64,000 nt of DNA from Osedax fenrisi. Taxonomy: Eukaryota > Annelida > Polychaeta > Sabellida > Siboglinidae. Shown here piece by piece: positions 49,458 to 62,903 of the stretch. The translations under genes and the position numbers were made by a program. The stretch is from assembly GCA_964019155.1 (NCBI GenBank), contig OZ025245.1, forward strand, positions 32,077,545 to 32,141,544. The letters are read 5' to 3'. The notes under the pieces are model-generated. The model made no database searches and was not told the DNA's origin. It was given only the letters and a program-made list of their open reading frames with translations. Positions within the stretch are counted from its first letter, which is position 1; each line of letters begins with the position of its first letter.

Positions 49458-49886
49458 CCTAAGTTTATATATACAAGGATATTTACTAACAGTTTTCTGT
49501 ATCTCAGAGACTTCTGAAGATGGCTGATCCCACATTTCTTTAGGGAAAGCCACCTCTACATTCACACCTAGGGGATGTGGATAAGTTAGTGTATAATAAC
49601 AGTGATGTACTATTGCATTCTGGGTAATACACTATATAACATCGATAATATCATCTGTGAGGTATCGTAACGACTAAATAACTTATTTCACTGCGATATG
49701 TATGATCTGTAATATAATAATTCTCATTACGCAATAAAAGTATTCTCATTTGTAATTAAATAATAAGTTGCGATATATTAATAGTAAATAAAGTGAACTA
49801 TTAATTCTTAAGAGGATTTATGCATCTTGATTATTTTTAAATGTATGTATTTAATGTAGTATAATGATATGACATCTTCAAATAAC

Positions 49887-50023
49887 CTCGCATGTGTTAA
49901 GACTGCTGTGTTTGGGATATCTTTCATCATTACTGGAATCTGGTGGCAGTCTTTAGCCAACTTTGAGAATATATTCTTGTTTCTCAGATTTAAGGAACAT
50001 CTTTGATATGATGAATTGTGTAT
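49887..50023 (-). pseudogene. Internal exon of an unrecognised gene
   Basis: Between a gttaaactcag acceptor and a gcgag|gttatt donor, the minus strand reads IHNSSYQRCSLNLRNKNIFS, then KLAKDCHQIPVMMKDIPNTA, then VLTHA, with two bases left over. It begins in phase 0, which matches the end of the exon at 50081-50214. The sequence looks like conserved globular protein, but I cannot name the family. It is labelled pseudogene because its upstream partner carries a stop. Confidence 0.45.
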
Positions 50024-50080
50024 CTGAGTTTAACAATTTGATTATTTAATATTCAATAATCACCAGCTGGATGAACTTAC

Positions 50081-50214
50081 CTCATTGTTAGTGAACCATA
50101 TGAAGGGGTGATTACAGAGTGCAGGGTGCTAGCTTCTGATTATCTTCTGCAGTTGTTGTAGGTTACTGAACTGCTCGTGTGCTATTGTAAGCTTCTCTGT
50201 GGATAGTCTTCTTA
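50081..50214 (-). pseudogene. Exon with in-frame TAG, upstream of 49887-50023
   Basis: A cattctactgcaaag acceptor and a strong aatgag|gtaagt donor bound 134 bases. The frame reads RRLSTEKLTIAHEQFSNLQQ, then LQKIIRS, then TAG, then HPALCNHPFIWFTNNE, and ends in phase 0 to join the next exon exactly. The stop in an otherwise clean exon suggests a decayed gene, a sequencing error or a variant splice pattern. A further upstream piece near 50560-50620 (HAMIAWEQPLKEALQ) would supply the needed phase, but it also has stops. Confidence 0.45.
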
Positions 50215-51515
50215 CTTTGCAGTAGAATGAAGGTCACTTGTCTCTGTGTAATTAGTTATGTGGTGTTTATGCATGTTTCTGTTTGCAATGTTAATATGTC
50301 AGGGAATTCATGTATAGTATCATTGAATGGTTTATTATCATAGTGTGATAGGGAAGTGATATACAATGTATTCATTATTACAATCATAATATATCAAATA
50401 ATTAACTATTTTAATCGTATAAAATCAAATAAGTATAAAAAGATGTAACAAAAGTAATGACAATAACAAACAGTGATAGTGTAAGTGTGTGAGATAGACT
50501 AATAGTGTATTATAGGTAAAGCTGATATATTATAAGGTAAACCTATATAAGTTATCTGAAGAGCTTCCTTTAGTGGCTGTTCCCATGCAATCATCGCATG
50601 TTGTTTAACAGATCAGTGTGTCTACAGTGTTCAAGGTCAGATATGTTCAATAAAGTAAGAGCTCTTTAATGAGGTCAAGGTTACAGCTGTTATTAGAGAT
50701 GTTCATATCTTTATTCTATGGATTAGTGAGTATTTGTAGGAACATAAATGTTACAGCCTTATTTATAGAAGTGACAATATGATGATATTAGGTAGTATGG
50801 TTTGTAATACATGCATTATTAAACTGTGATTCTATTATTACAAAACCTGCAGCAGTGTTGTTCTCCCAGAGAGAAGGCAATGTTATGTTCACAGTGCAAA
50901 TGTTCGGTAGTCTATTTCTTATCCATCTCTCTTATTATTCACTCATATACAGGTCACCGATGTAGGATCAAATATACTATCTTACTTAATAAACATGAAT
51001 AACTCTTTGTTATTTCTCAACAGGTGAAATATATTTAGATTATATGATACTATAGTATCATTATTATAATAATATATTCATAAGTTATTTAAGATAATGG
51101 AACGTATCTATTAAACATTCATAAACATTCATACAATCTTCTCTAGAAAGGATTGACCTATATAATTAAGATATGATTATTTCATATTATTTATAGAATT
51201 ATTAAATAATATAGTTATTAATAAGTTAAATATAATATTAAGAGTTAATCATATATTAAAATAATCAGTAATTTAATAATGTAATGAATATAGATAAGCA
51301 TATTATGAAATCTGAAATATAATTAAATATACATTATAATACTGAATATTTATATCTGGAATAAGAAATTCAATAATTAACTATATATTATGTACTGAAT
51401 AGTTTATATTAAAACAATACATGTTTATATTGTATTAATTATGTAATGTATCTATTGTGTTTATAATTATGATATTGTATTATAATTAATTAATTAAATA
51501 AAAAGGGTATTCATA

Positions 51516-51521
51516 TTTATT
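51516..51521 (-). terminator. Candidate poly(A) signal of the Kelch gene
   Basis: AATAAA on the minus strand about 60 bases past the TGA stop. Its position suits the gene, but the motif is frequent by chance in this DNA. Confidence 0.3.
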
Positions 51522-51579
51522 ATAATAATACACATTGATAATATGATGCAATAAATAAACAATAGTAAATATATTTAAT

Positions 51580-53858
51580 TCACAAATTCATAAGAATTAA
51601 ACAATATTTAGATATATTAACATCACTATATAATAATGGTTTATCATTGTTATCTAAACATATAGAATATATATTTTTCTTAGAATACATGTAAATTACA
51701 CTTTCATCATTAACACTATTAGATAATCTTACATCATTAAATATATCTGTATTAAGAGATGTCCATACATTAGTTGTAATGTTATAACATTCAGGCTTAC
51801 GACCACCACCATTATTACCATATACATAAATACAGTTATCTCGTACTAAAGCAGCATGCCAACATCTCTCATGTAATAAAGGTGCTAATGTATGCCACTT
51901 ACCACCTCTATAACGTATTACTGTATTAGTAGTAACACAACTACCAATATCACCACCAATAACATAAATATCCTCATCTACTACAACTGTGGCATGACAA
52001 CCTACACCATAAGGTAAAGATTTACCTGCTGACCATGAATCTGTATTTATATTATAAATATTCACTTTACATGATAAACCACCATCATTACTCTGATATC
52101 CACCAATAGTGATCAAATCACCATCTATCGTTACATTAACAGTTGGAGCACAGCGACTATCAAATAAATAATCATGAGGGTAACTACAATGGGTTACATC
52201 ATTAGTTATAGTATTAAATCTTAACATTTTACCTTCAGTAAAATTAATAATTAATAAATTACTATTAATATAAATAACTTTATTACCATCACCAAAATTA
52301 TATTGAAATATTCTGTTATTATCATTAATATCATAAATACCATCATTTGCTACTTTATATAGAGATAACTGTTTTTTAGTATTGATAGTTGATTCTTCAT
52401 AAGACGGAATGCTAAAACTATCAATAGAGTTTAGTTTATAATAATTTAATAATTCTAGAGTAGATTTATCATTTAATACAGAAATATTAATATGTAATTG
52501 CTGAATGATTAGATCTAATTTACAGTTTCCTGTATTAATTAGTTTATTATCTAGCATTATATTTTTATCACAAACTCTACAATTAATTAGACTAAACAAG
52601 GATATTGCATTATCAAATCTACTATCTAAATCGTATGTCAACCATAACACAATACCTTTAACAAAATAATATTCATTTGAACTATGAAAAGCTCGTTGTT
52701 TTAAAAATTCATGTAAATCATTAGGGCTTAGTTTTAAGAAAACATATTTTTCTATTGTTTCAATAAAAATAATATTAAAATCACTTTTTATCTTCTGAAG
52801 ATACATATTAACAAAAGTCATGTTATAACTATACATTATATCCAACAGATTACTTGAAGGATGCTCAGGGAGATATTCTGCCAGAAAACTGTCACACTTT
52901 TCAATCAAAGACTTTACCTTGGGAATAATTAAATTAACATTAGTTAGGATTAATAAGAGAAAATAAGATACAAAATAATTGTCATAATATATATATCTGA
53001 TAATATACATATAATATATATTAATTTAATTAACATTTTTTATTTTAATATTATTATTATTCTATATTATTAAATTGATTTAATTAATCAGTATATATTA
53101 AATTTAATTAAATAAAATAGAACAATTATTAAATAAATTAAAAACTTGTAGATACGATGAGATTTCCGTCAATTCTCCAACATTATTTTCATCAATGCAT
53201 ACCTCTCCTGAATATATATACTGTAACAAAGACTCCATGCAGTTTTTGCTAAAGTTGAAGCTAACTTTAGACTGGTTTTTCTCCTTCATATCAGAGTTAA
53301 AGAGACATCTGAAGTAATCACTGGCTCCCGCCAATATTACCTTATGCACCTGGTAATTAATTATTATATTAAATAATGATTCATTTATAAATAATATTTA
53401 TATTATTATCACTGTAAATATATTTTGTATAGAAGTAGTGAAAATAAATATAATGTTAAAATAATCATTGATAAATATATATATATTACGAGTATGTTTT
53501 AATTATAATAAACTATATAGGGTTTTATAATTTGTAGTAATAGTTTGTATCCTACATGTAAATTTAGTGTAAAATACATGAGCAAATATACATATATTGT
53601 AAAATATATAATGGAGATATTTAACTTTTAATAGCTAAATATTATGATAGTATTTAATATTTTTATTATTTCTATAAATTAAAATTAATATAACATTAAA
53701 CAAAATTTAAATATATACCTCCCTGATTACTTACTAAATATATAATGAGATATAACCCTATATTCAATAGAATCACTGATAATTGAGAAGTTGGTCAGGA
53801 TGTCTTGATTTCTGAGGGAATTCATGTTGGAGACTAATCCAATGCAATACGAATCCAT
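51580..53858 (-). CDS. BTB-BACK-Kelch protein (KLHL-like), complete, three exons
   Basis: The exons are 53858-53757, 53349-53146 and 52917-51580, joined in phase 0 at both introns (407 and 228 bases). Donors are agg|gttata and caa|gttttt, acceptors ttaccag and attcccaag. The ATG at 53858 directly follows an in-frame TAA. The product is 547 residues, near the usual KLHL length of 550-600. Residues about 12-110 form the BTB domain (VHKVILAGASDYFRCLFNSD), and about 115-220 form the BACK domain. From about 318 to 500 at least four Kelch repeats are seen, three of them with GG (GDLITIGGYQS, DIYVIGGDIGS, YVYGNNGGG). Family members act as substrate adaptors of Cullin-3 ubiquitin ligases in the cytoplasm. 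The substrate cannot be told. Codons are heavily A/T-biased and Asn-rich like the local DNA. Confidence 0.85.
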
Positions 53859-56391
53859 TGATTAACTGTTATGGATTTTATAAATAATTGTTATTAATGT
53901 ATTGATATATATATATACAACTATTTACTGAATAAATATATTAATTTTAATGTAATAATCTCTGTATCTAATTGGTTATAATTGAATATGGAATATATAT
54001 ATATATATTTTGTTATCAACAAATATTTATAAATACATAATTGTATATAAACGAAATTAAATTAAAAATAATATTATAGCATAATAATTATATAGATTCA
54101 ATAACATTTAATTAATTTCGTTATATATATATAAATATACTTAATATATGGAATTAATTAATACAACAAGGTATGAATAATCAATACATAAATAGTAAAA
54201 CATGTGATCAATGATTGCAGGTGGCAGATATGATGTTGGTATAAAAGTGGAGTGATATTGGAACATTGAAAATAAGTAATGATTGTGCATTTTCTAATTA
54301 TACTGTGATATGATAAAGGTAAATGAATATAATAATTTAATATAATTAAGATCAGTTTATACATAACAAGTTATGGATTGTTTAATTGCTTCTATATAGT
54401 TAAAGTTATATTATTTAATTGTATATTTATAGCATTAGATATTTATAATATATAAATAGATATATTATAAGCCACTTCTACATATCAAGTATATTGAGAT
54501 TTAACATGGGCTATATATAGATGCATACATTAGCCTTTCCTATTGAAAAGTATAGTATCACATTAAGGGGAGTCTTCTTATCTAATAATGGGATATAATA
54601 TGCACAGCCTGTAAATAGATTGGGATTTCTGTATAAGTTATAATTAGATCTAGCTATAATTTCAATGTAAGTTATACTATAATTATTTTATATCAACAAA
54701 CAGAAATTATACTATAAATCATAAGATTTATTTGTGTTTATGTCATACAATTATGTTGTATATTTTGAAAATTATTAATCTTTTAATAATTTAATTGTAT
54801 GCATAATTTTCTAATAAAAATCACATAGAATTTAATTATTATCCATATACTACTCAAATTGTATTATTACATAGGCACTATTTAATAATGTTTTATAGCT
54901 GGATGAATATATCAGAATAAATACATATACAGATGAAATCAAGATCAAAATAAATCAGTTAATTTTAATAATAAAGTAATACATTTACAAATTAATATAA
55001 TATAAAATTACAGATACAGGAATATAAATATATATTATTTGTATATATGAAAATATTGAATTATAATAAATAAAAAATATTATTATATTATATATATATA
55101 TCAATACAATAACTAGAATATAAAATAGAATACATTATTTAAAAGTTAATATAAATATGAAAAATACTATTACTTTACAAGAGTAATATCAAATTTGTAA
55201 ATAATAAATATAATAAGGAAAAATATAATATGTAACGAATATAAAATAAGATTAGTGAACATTCTTTAATTTGATTGGTTATATTTAATGATGATCAATG
55301 CCACTTACTCATATCTATATGGTTAATACATTTATTTATTATTATAAAGTAATTACTATAATTACTATAATTACTATAATTAATTATATATTATAATATA
55401 TTTGATAGTTTAAAATTGTGTAAATACTGAGTAATATAATTAATTTTATTACACCAGTTATTTTACTAATTACCCAAATAAGTTATATACCATATCTTAT
55501 AAAACATGAAATTTACATATAATAATAGAGAATTAATTTATTTAAAGATAATTTTAATAAAGAACCCAGTAAGAAAATGTTCTAAATTACTTTATACATA
55601 TCACAAGATTGTATAACACATGCTTTTATCATATGATGTAGTATCAACTGAATGTAAAATTATACAACTTTTAGTTGATACTGTAATATAATGTATCAAC
55701 AGAATGCATAATTATACTACCCTTTTCTACTCGATTATATTATCTTTTATCTACAAAAATATAAATTAGGGGGTTACCTATTAAAATAATAATTTATCTT
55801 TTAAAATATAATATTTCATATATTATTTATATATATTATAAAAAGTAAAATAATAGTAGAAAATTTCTAGGTAGTTTAGTATACAATAAATGTATTATAT
55901 TTGATTTATTATAATATATTTTTATAAATTTATTATAGAAATATAATTGTATACAATTTATATAGTAATAATCATTGTACTATTCCTTTAATCATACATT
56001 GTATACAGAGAAATTAGAATGTAAACAGAAACTCAATATTCCAGTGGGTTTTTCAGGGGTTTTTCTTTATCTTAAATTTAAAAATAAAAAAATAAAGAAA
56101 AAATATAAAAGAAAAATATATATATTATATAAATTATATAATATAATATTGTTGTAATATATACTAATATAATACTATAAAGGTTAATGACATTGTAAAT
56201 TGTAAAATGGCAAGTATTCTAATAAATGATTTATATTATTATAAATAAATATAAAAATATTTTTTGAAATATAATTATATTTATACACTTAAATGTATAT
56301 AATAATAATATTTATTTATTGAATCATATATGTTAATAGCAGATATAAATAGACTCCTCAGTATAAATATATATATATATATATATATATA
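53859..56391. other. A+T-rich upstream flank of the Kelch gene
   Basis: No TATA or GC-box promoter stands out, because the whole region is A+T-rich. No other gene was recognised. The 60-codon plus-strand frame at 55975-56157 is Lys/Tyr-rich low complexity and is not supported. Confidence 0.5.
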
Positions 56392-56725
56392 CAGTCAACT
56401 CCCGATATGTCGGACTCGCAAGGGACCGGGAAACGTGTCCGACTTATCGAGATGTCCGAATTATCAGAGATTCAGAATATCATGCAAATAAATCGTGCGA
56501 CGTGCAGCGTTAAAGGGTTACCGAAATGTGGAATTATGCAAAAATCAACAACATAAATGTTGTATTCAATAATATTACTTACTAAAATTATAATATTCAC
56601 TATTTGATATTATGTAATACATTCTGAAAATTTATAAAAAGATCGACTTATCCAGTATAAAAATGACTAATATGTGTCCGACTTATAGAAAAGTCCGACT
56701 TATGCAATCCAACTTATCCGATTAA
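56392..56725 (+). mobile_element. pogo/Tigger-like element, one end only
   Basis: After a TA the sequence cagtcaactcccgatatgtc begins, typical of pogo/Tigger-type terminal repeats. Subterminal motifs tccgacttat recur near 56442, 56692 and 56708. The matching inverted end was not found, so the element is truncated or its other end has decayed. No transposase frame is seen. The same layout of CAGT end plus subterminal repeats is seen complete at 62904-63499. Confidence 0.55.
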
Positions 56726-56729
56726 TTTA

Positions 56730-59480
56730 ACATGGAACTAGATCCAACGATATGTTAAGTATAACATATTAGTTGTTTTCAAATATATTTATATATTTTT
56801 TAAATAAAATCAATCGCTTTTTAGGCTGTCTAACTTCAAATGGCGTTTACTCAGAATAAATAAATTAGCGCTAGGTATGTGTATATAAATGTAGGTAAAT
56901 CAAAAACTATTATATGTATCATACTAATTTGTTTAGCATTGTATACACAACAAATATATAAATAATACTATACCTCAAATATTTAAATATTTGTATAATT
57001 GTATAATTGAACAAATATAAATTTCTATATAAAATACTTATTAACAAATATAGAGTTTTGTATGTATATATTTATATATATATGAATAATACACAAGAAT
57101 AATGTTGAGGTATAGGATTGTGCATATGAATGTATTTAATATAATAACACAAAACTAGCTCAATTCATTGAATAGAATGCTGTAAGCCTAACTTTGAATA
57201 GAGCCATTATTTGCTATGTTAATACATTGTGGCCTGCATGCTGAGGTAATGCCCTTAATGATAGAGGAGGATGAGAGAGAGAGATCAGCTAGTCAAGAGT
57301 GTTGTCTAGTTCATGGGTGTGCTAATTAATACGTTCAGTTAGGTTGAAAGAAGATAATAAACAATGAAATAGAAGGAGATAGTGGAAGTATTTACTGATA
57401 TGTTAAAAATATCAGTATGAAGAGAAGATGATTGAGGTCAATTATAGGGGTGAGTTTGTTTTTATAGGATAGATAGTTAGTTAGCGAAGCATTGATCTGG
57501 GGTGATATAGTGTTTTAAAGTAATAGATAGAGTCTAGAGAGATCAATGCTGTTAGATGAAGAATAGGAGATAGTTATATGAGATGTTAGTCAGATCAAGA
57601 CAGGAGGGGAGCTATGACTGCCAACTGTGTGTCAAGTGAGAGGTACTGATTGATAGGAAGCTGGTGAAGTAGTAGAGGTACATTGGTCAAGAGTTGGGTA
57701 GTAAGTTTGGAGTGGTTGTCGCAAATCTTAGTAGTAGTATTAGTAGTGTATCATGTAATAGAGGATGCTGGTTAGGAGATGGGTTATCATGGGGAGATGT
57801 TATGATATTAAGAAGGGAGGTTATTATTTTGAATGTAAATAGTGTGTATTACAAGTTTAGTGGGGGGGGGGAGATATAGGTAGATTGGGTGATATGCATG
57901 TGTATAAGTAGACACATAGACACTTGTATTCACACACAAGTATAGATCAGTAGTCACTAGTAGTGATTCACTACTATAGCATGCGCTCAGTGTAGGCTAA
58001 GGTGGCATGTCAGTCAGAAATAGTTATTATACTACACAATATTAATACAATTATTATTTGTATTACAATTAGTGTTGTTAAAAAACGTGTTTTTTATTAA
58101 TGTTAGTTTAAAACATGTTTTAAAAGGTTTTTTTTGTTTTTAATTAGTTTTATTTGTTTTTTATCTGTTTTTTTCTGTTACAAAAAATAGAATTATTTTA
58201 AATAAAGTAGATATGTTGTTAAAAAATAAAGTAAGTACATATTATATGAATAATCAGTAATAATTCAAATAATATATTATCTGTATTATTAGCATCATTA
58301 AATCATATCGTCAAACTATACATTAGTATGACAATTATAATAATTATAATATTTATTTTATTGCAATTTAAAACTGAGTATTTCTGTATTATTTAATGTT
58401 ATAGACATGGAGATTGTATCACAATCTATAGATATATGTACATTATATAATTGATATTATAAAAGCTGTATGAACTTTCATATTTAATTTATAATAAATT
58501 ATTATAAATAATAAAGTAAAATTAGATTTCTTTTATGTTCTGATATAATAAATTATATAATAATATATATTATGAACTTTCATATTTATTTTATATTAAT
58601 ATATTATTATAAAAAATATGAAAATTCACACTATTTTTTTATATAATATTAAACATAATATATATTATTATATAATGTATTATATCAAAACATAAAAGAA
58701 ATCTAATTTAACTTTATTATTATAATAATAATATTATATTTTTATACATTTATTTTATACATTTATTAAATAATCATTAATTTTTCAATTATTATAAAAT
58801 TTATTATATCAAAAAAAAGAGCAGAGTTTAAATTTAAATTTAAATATTAAACAATTAAATTTATTTAATAATAAATTTATTTATAAATATATGTATAAAT
58901 TTATGTCTCTTGTTTTTTCTGTTTTTTATTCTATGTTTAAAGCGCGTTAAAACGTGTTTTTTATTAACTCACAACACTAAATACAAAACATAAATAAACT
59001 ATTCAAATTATCAAATTAAATGTTCTAAAATCGATTTCACTGAGAGAGTGAAATAGCAACTTATATTGAAATGTACATGTTAAAATAATAAGTAGTATTT
59101 AAACAAAATTAACCTTAACAATTATTTTGTTTCCAATAATGAAACACTTAATTGTATATTGTACTCGTATTATAATATACAAACAACATTTTTTTTTAAT
59201 TTTTTACAGAGTTAATCATTCTAAAAAACATAATATTATATACTTTTTCTTATATAATGTATTTTAAAAATACTATTTTGCATACATGTAAATTTATAAT
59301 CTAATGCATAATATGCATGGACATATATGTATCATAATATATTTAATATTAATTAATTAATAATATTTATAAAATTTTTTTTAATAAATAATATGATATT
59401 GAAATTTAAATAAATGAGTAAATAATTCAATATATATATATAAAATATTGAATATAATAATATATTTACTTTTGTATTAG
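56730..59480. other. A+T-rich stretch with a G-rich patch
   Basis: No gene was recognised. The part 57240-57900 is purine/G-rich on the plus strand and includes a run of nine g near 57862. Its pyrimidine strand could be a decayed retroelement or intron, but no conserved protein block was found. A tttttaac/gtttttt-rich tract lies at 58080-58180, with an opposite-strand echo at 58910-58960. Confidence 0.45.
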
Positions 59481-59490
59481 TAAAAGTTAA

Positions 59491-59708
59491 GGCCCCATTT
59501 ACACACAAAAAAACGGCCTGTTTTTCACCGATATGCGCAGTAACGAAATCGTTAAATATTTAGAGAAATCTCCAAATTATGAATAGTGATATTGTCATGA
59601 TATCGGTGATATATAGGTGATATATCGGTAGGGGTGTGTGTACAGAGACAGAGAAAATCGGTAAGATATCGGTGAAAAATCAGCCGACTTTTTCGGTGTG
59701 ACAGGGGC
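59491..59708. mobile_element. 218-base MITE with long terminal inverted repeats and TTAA flanks
   Basis: The left end ggccccatttacacac runs to ttttcaccgatat. The complement of the right end reads gcccctgtcacacc and also runs to ttttcaccgatat, giving imperfect inverted repeats of about 45 bases. TTAA flanks both sides (59487-59490 and 59709-59712). This fits piggyBac-like elements, or PIF/Harbinger if the true target duplication is the 3-base TTA/TAA. It contains no transposase and depends on another source. Confidence 0.75.
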
Positions 59709-59712
59709 TTAA

Positions 59713-61318
59713 TATTGTAAACAAAAATATATATATTAAATAATATAACTAATAATATTTTCATTGAGAAATTATTTGAATGTATTCATTATTTGATTTT
59801 ATACCATATTTAATTAAATATATTAAATATATCTATAGATATTGTTAATTATATATATATATATATATATAAATACTGAATAGAATATTTATTTTTATAT
59901 AAATGAAATTAAATATAGTTTATTAAACATATATTTTTTACAATACTATATAACTATTTAGTAATATTTTCATGGTGTAATTTTATGAATATATAACATA
60001 GTATGATTTTATCCAATTAAATCAACTTGTTAATTTTACAATATAAGGGTGGGAGACCTCAAAAACCAGTTGAGTTTTAAAAAATAAAAATACTATAAAT
60101 GGCATAATTAAAGCAGAGTGATAAAATGTTTGGACACATTTTACAAATAAAGCTGCTAGATTAATTAGCCATACAATTTATATACTAGGTTTTTACCGGT
60201 AATTAAATGTTATTACTCGTTTTTGCCATTTTTGTCCGGTTTTTACCACAAATAATGGAACCCTGATTAGTATCGTTTACGATTATTTACATTTAAATAA
60301 ATAATAAATCAAATACATTAATAATATATTATTTTATAGATTTAGTATTATATTGTGGAATATATTATTATGTAAATATATTAATAAACATTAGTATTAT
60401 CAGTTAATAATTTAAATCTATTATTAAAATGATAAACGATCAGTTATTTACTGATACTGCAACACTGGTGGAAATTTAAATAAACCAGCGTTATTGAAAA
60501 TATATCGCCCACTTTAGAACAATGTTAGTTATATCATGTGTATAATAATATTTATTAATTATATATCGTAGTAATTATAATAAAGTAGATATGCTTAGTA
60601 TAACAATTTTAATAATATTATTTAATTATGAAATGAATTTATTTTTTAATGAAACAATTTGAATAATATATATAATAAACAATTATTTGTGAATATAATA
60701 AAAATAGATTCTTTAAGGGGTGAGGTGCGCGTTTTTATAAACAATGCTATTTTAGATCTATCTATAAATGCTAAGGATAAATAACTTATGGAGATAATTA
60801 ATTAATTTTTTTTTTATTCAACAGATACTTTCCTCTATTATATAGGATCTGTCTTTATATAAATGTAGTTTAAAATGGTGTAAACAAAATAGTCTCAATT
60901 AGTTATATTTATTTTTATTTTTGTTCATAAAAATGCAAGTTTATTATCAATTATTTAATTAATATAAAATATAATAATAAATCCAACAGGATTCCTATAT
61001 ATGTATATTTTATGCATTTATAGTAACAATTTTAGATACAAATAATACAAATTAAAAAAGTAGTAGGAATTTACATGTGGTTACTAAGTGAAAAAGTAGA
61101 CACTTGACATTCAAATTTGTTTTATACAAATAATTACATAATATTATAATATATATATATATATATATGACAAGTAAACTATACTGGTATATAAACAACA
61201 CTGACATACTAATAATTAGTACTAATATAGAGTACTAAAATATATATTATAATTCAATATACAAATAAATATATGTATAGAAGTTATAAAATAGAAAAAT
61301 ATAAATTTATATTTATAG
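59713..61318. other. A+T-rich stretch with one degenerate element end
   Basis: It is mostly A+T-rich with no genes. Near 60048-60085 a sequence resembles the left end of the 62372-62616 element. A gttttta/ccggtttttacc pair near 60190-60250 may be the rest of a decayed element. Confidence 0.4.
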
Positions 61319-61324
61319 TAATAG

Positions 61325-61779
61325 CTAAGATTTTGCGAAGCAAAGATATAACACTTACTATGCATGCAACGTAATTTAGTAATAACCAATGCTGCTGCTA
61401 GCAGTAGTATCGAAATCACTGAAATAATTGTAGGTTTAGCTCTGTTTGCATACAACAATGTTTTCATTGCTCTATTAAATTACATGCAATATAAATTAGC
61501 TTTTACTCACTAAATATATACTTATAGTATTTAAAACATACATATCATATTTGTTTGTTATATATTAGTAATGAACACTTAGTTTTCATCATATAAATAT
61601 TAATTTAAAGCATATTATTTAACATTTTAAAAGTGTATAGTATAATACGAATTTACATTATAAACAACACATAGTTCCTAAAAGTAACCCGCTATAGGTT
61701 GCACTGGGGTATTTTGTATACAAATTCAAAATACACTATTTCGCGTAAGTGTTATATCTTTCCTCAGAAAAATCTTTGG
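61325..61779. mobile_element. Short inverted-repeat transposon, copy 2, 6-bp target duplication
   Basis: The element is 455 bases and aligns with 19687-20144 throughout. It is flanked by taatag on both sides (61319-61324 and 61780-61785). Target sequences differ between the copies, which supports independent insertions and sets the element borders. No transposase frame is present. The short minus-strand frame beginning MKTLLYANRAKP is part of the repeat body in both copies and has no sign of being a gene. Confidence 0.85.
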
Positions 61780-62371
61780 TAATAGTTTAATAATAGTTAT
61801 AAAGTATTATAAAAAATAAATAATGAATAACATAAAATAAATATAAAAATAAATACAAAAATATCGATATCCAAAATTTCATTAATCGAAGATTTCGATA
61901 TCTAATGTTTGAAATTTCAATTATTCAAATTTCACTATTCAAAGGTATCAAAATCTTCTATTTTCATCAATTTTTACATTACTAGTGTTTACATGCAATA
62001 CTATATTACCAATACGTATATTAAATAATAAATATTACAATAAAAAGTTATATAATATATATAATAATATTCAGGGTTTTTCGGTTTTTGTAACATTTAT
62101 TTTGAACAAAATATCCATGGTTTTTTGTTAAATTTAATTTTTTGTTTTTTATATATATAGGTATTGATAAATATATTAATTTCAATACTATATTATTTAA
62201 TATTAGTTTAAAAATTATTAATAATATCATAGACTATATAGTCTATATATATTATATAAAGTATACCATGTAAATATTAGAAAATAACAATTTCCTAACA
62301 AAAATAATATTATTAATTATGCTGCTATTTTATATGAAATTTATATAATACATTATGAGTTATAAACACAT

Positions 62372-62616
62372 AGGGAGACGATCAAAAAGGACGAGTTGAG
62401 ATTTAAAGGTTACATTTGAAATACGAGTTAATAGTATATATATATATATTTTGTGTATAGATATCTGTGGCTTATTTTTGTCCTGTTTATTTTTTTTAGC
62501 TAAATTACATCCTAATAAAGAGTGAGCCTATACAAATTTATTTCGCATTACAAATTAAATTTCGCATTACAAATTTAACCTTTAACCCTCAACCTGTCCT
62601 TTTTGATCGTAAACCC
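62372..62616. mobile_element. ~240-base inverted-repeat element (MITE-like)
   Basis: The left end acgatcaaaaaggacgagtt continues gag.tttaaaggtta. The complement of the right end reads acgatcaaaaaggacaggtt followed by the same continuation, giving about 32 bases of imperfect inverted repeat. No clear target duplication was found. A related left end (gggagacctcaaaaaccag) is at about 60048, so the family has at least two members here. Confidence 0.65.
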
Positions 62617-62619
62617 AAC

Positions 62620-62650
<31 letters not shown>

Positions 62651-62903
62651 TTTCTAAAAAAAAATATAATATAAACTAAATCATAATTAAATTATAATTT
62701 CATCAAAGGACATTAATATTTTTTAAATTGATTTTAATATTAAGTTTTATAATCTATACATATGATTTCAGCATTATTCAGTGATTATATTATATTTAAT
62801 CATGTACTAATTAATACTTCAAATTATATTACAACCAGTAAATATGATTAATATATCACTGCTAATTTACAAGATTGTGGCATATCACTCCCATTTATAT
62901 ATA

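Noticed and set aside
57694..57879. 61-codon plus-strand frame, Ser/Gly-rich
   Set aside because: It lies in a G-rich low-complexity patch with no homology or splice support.
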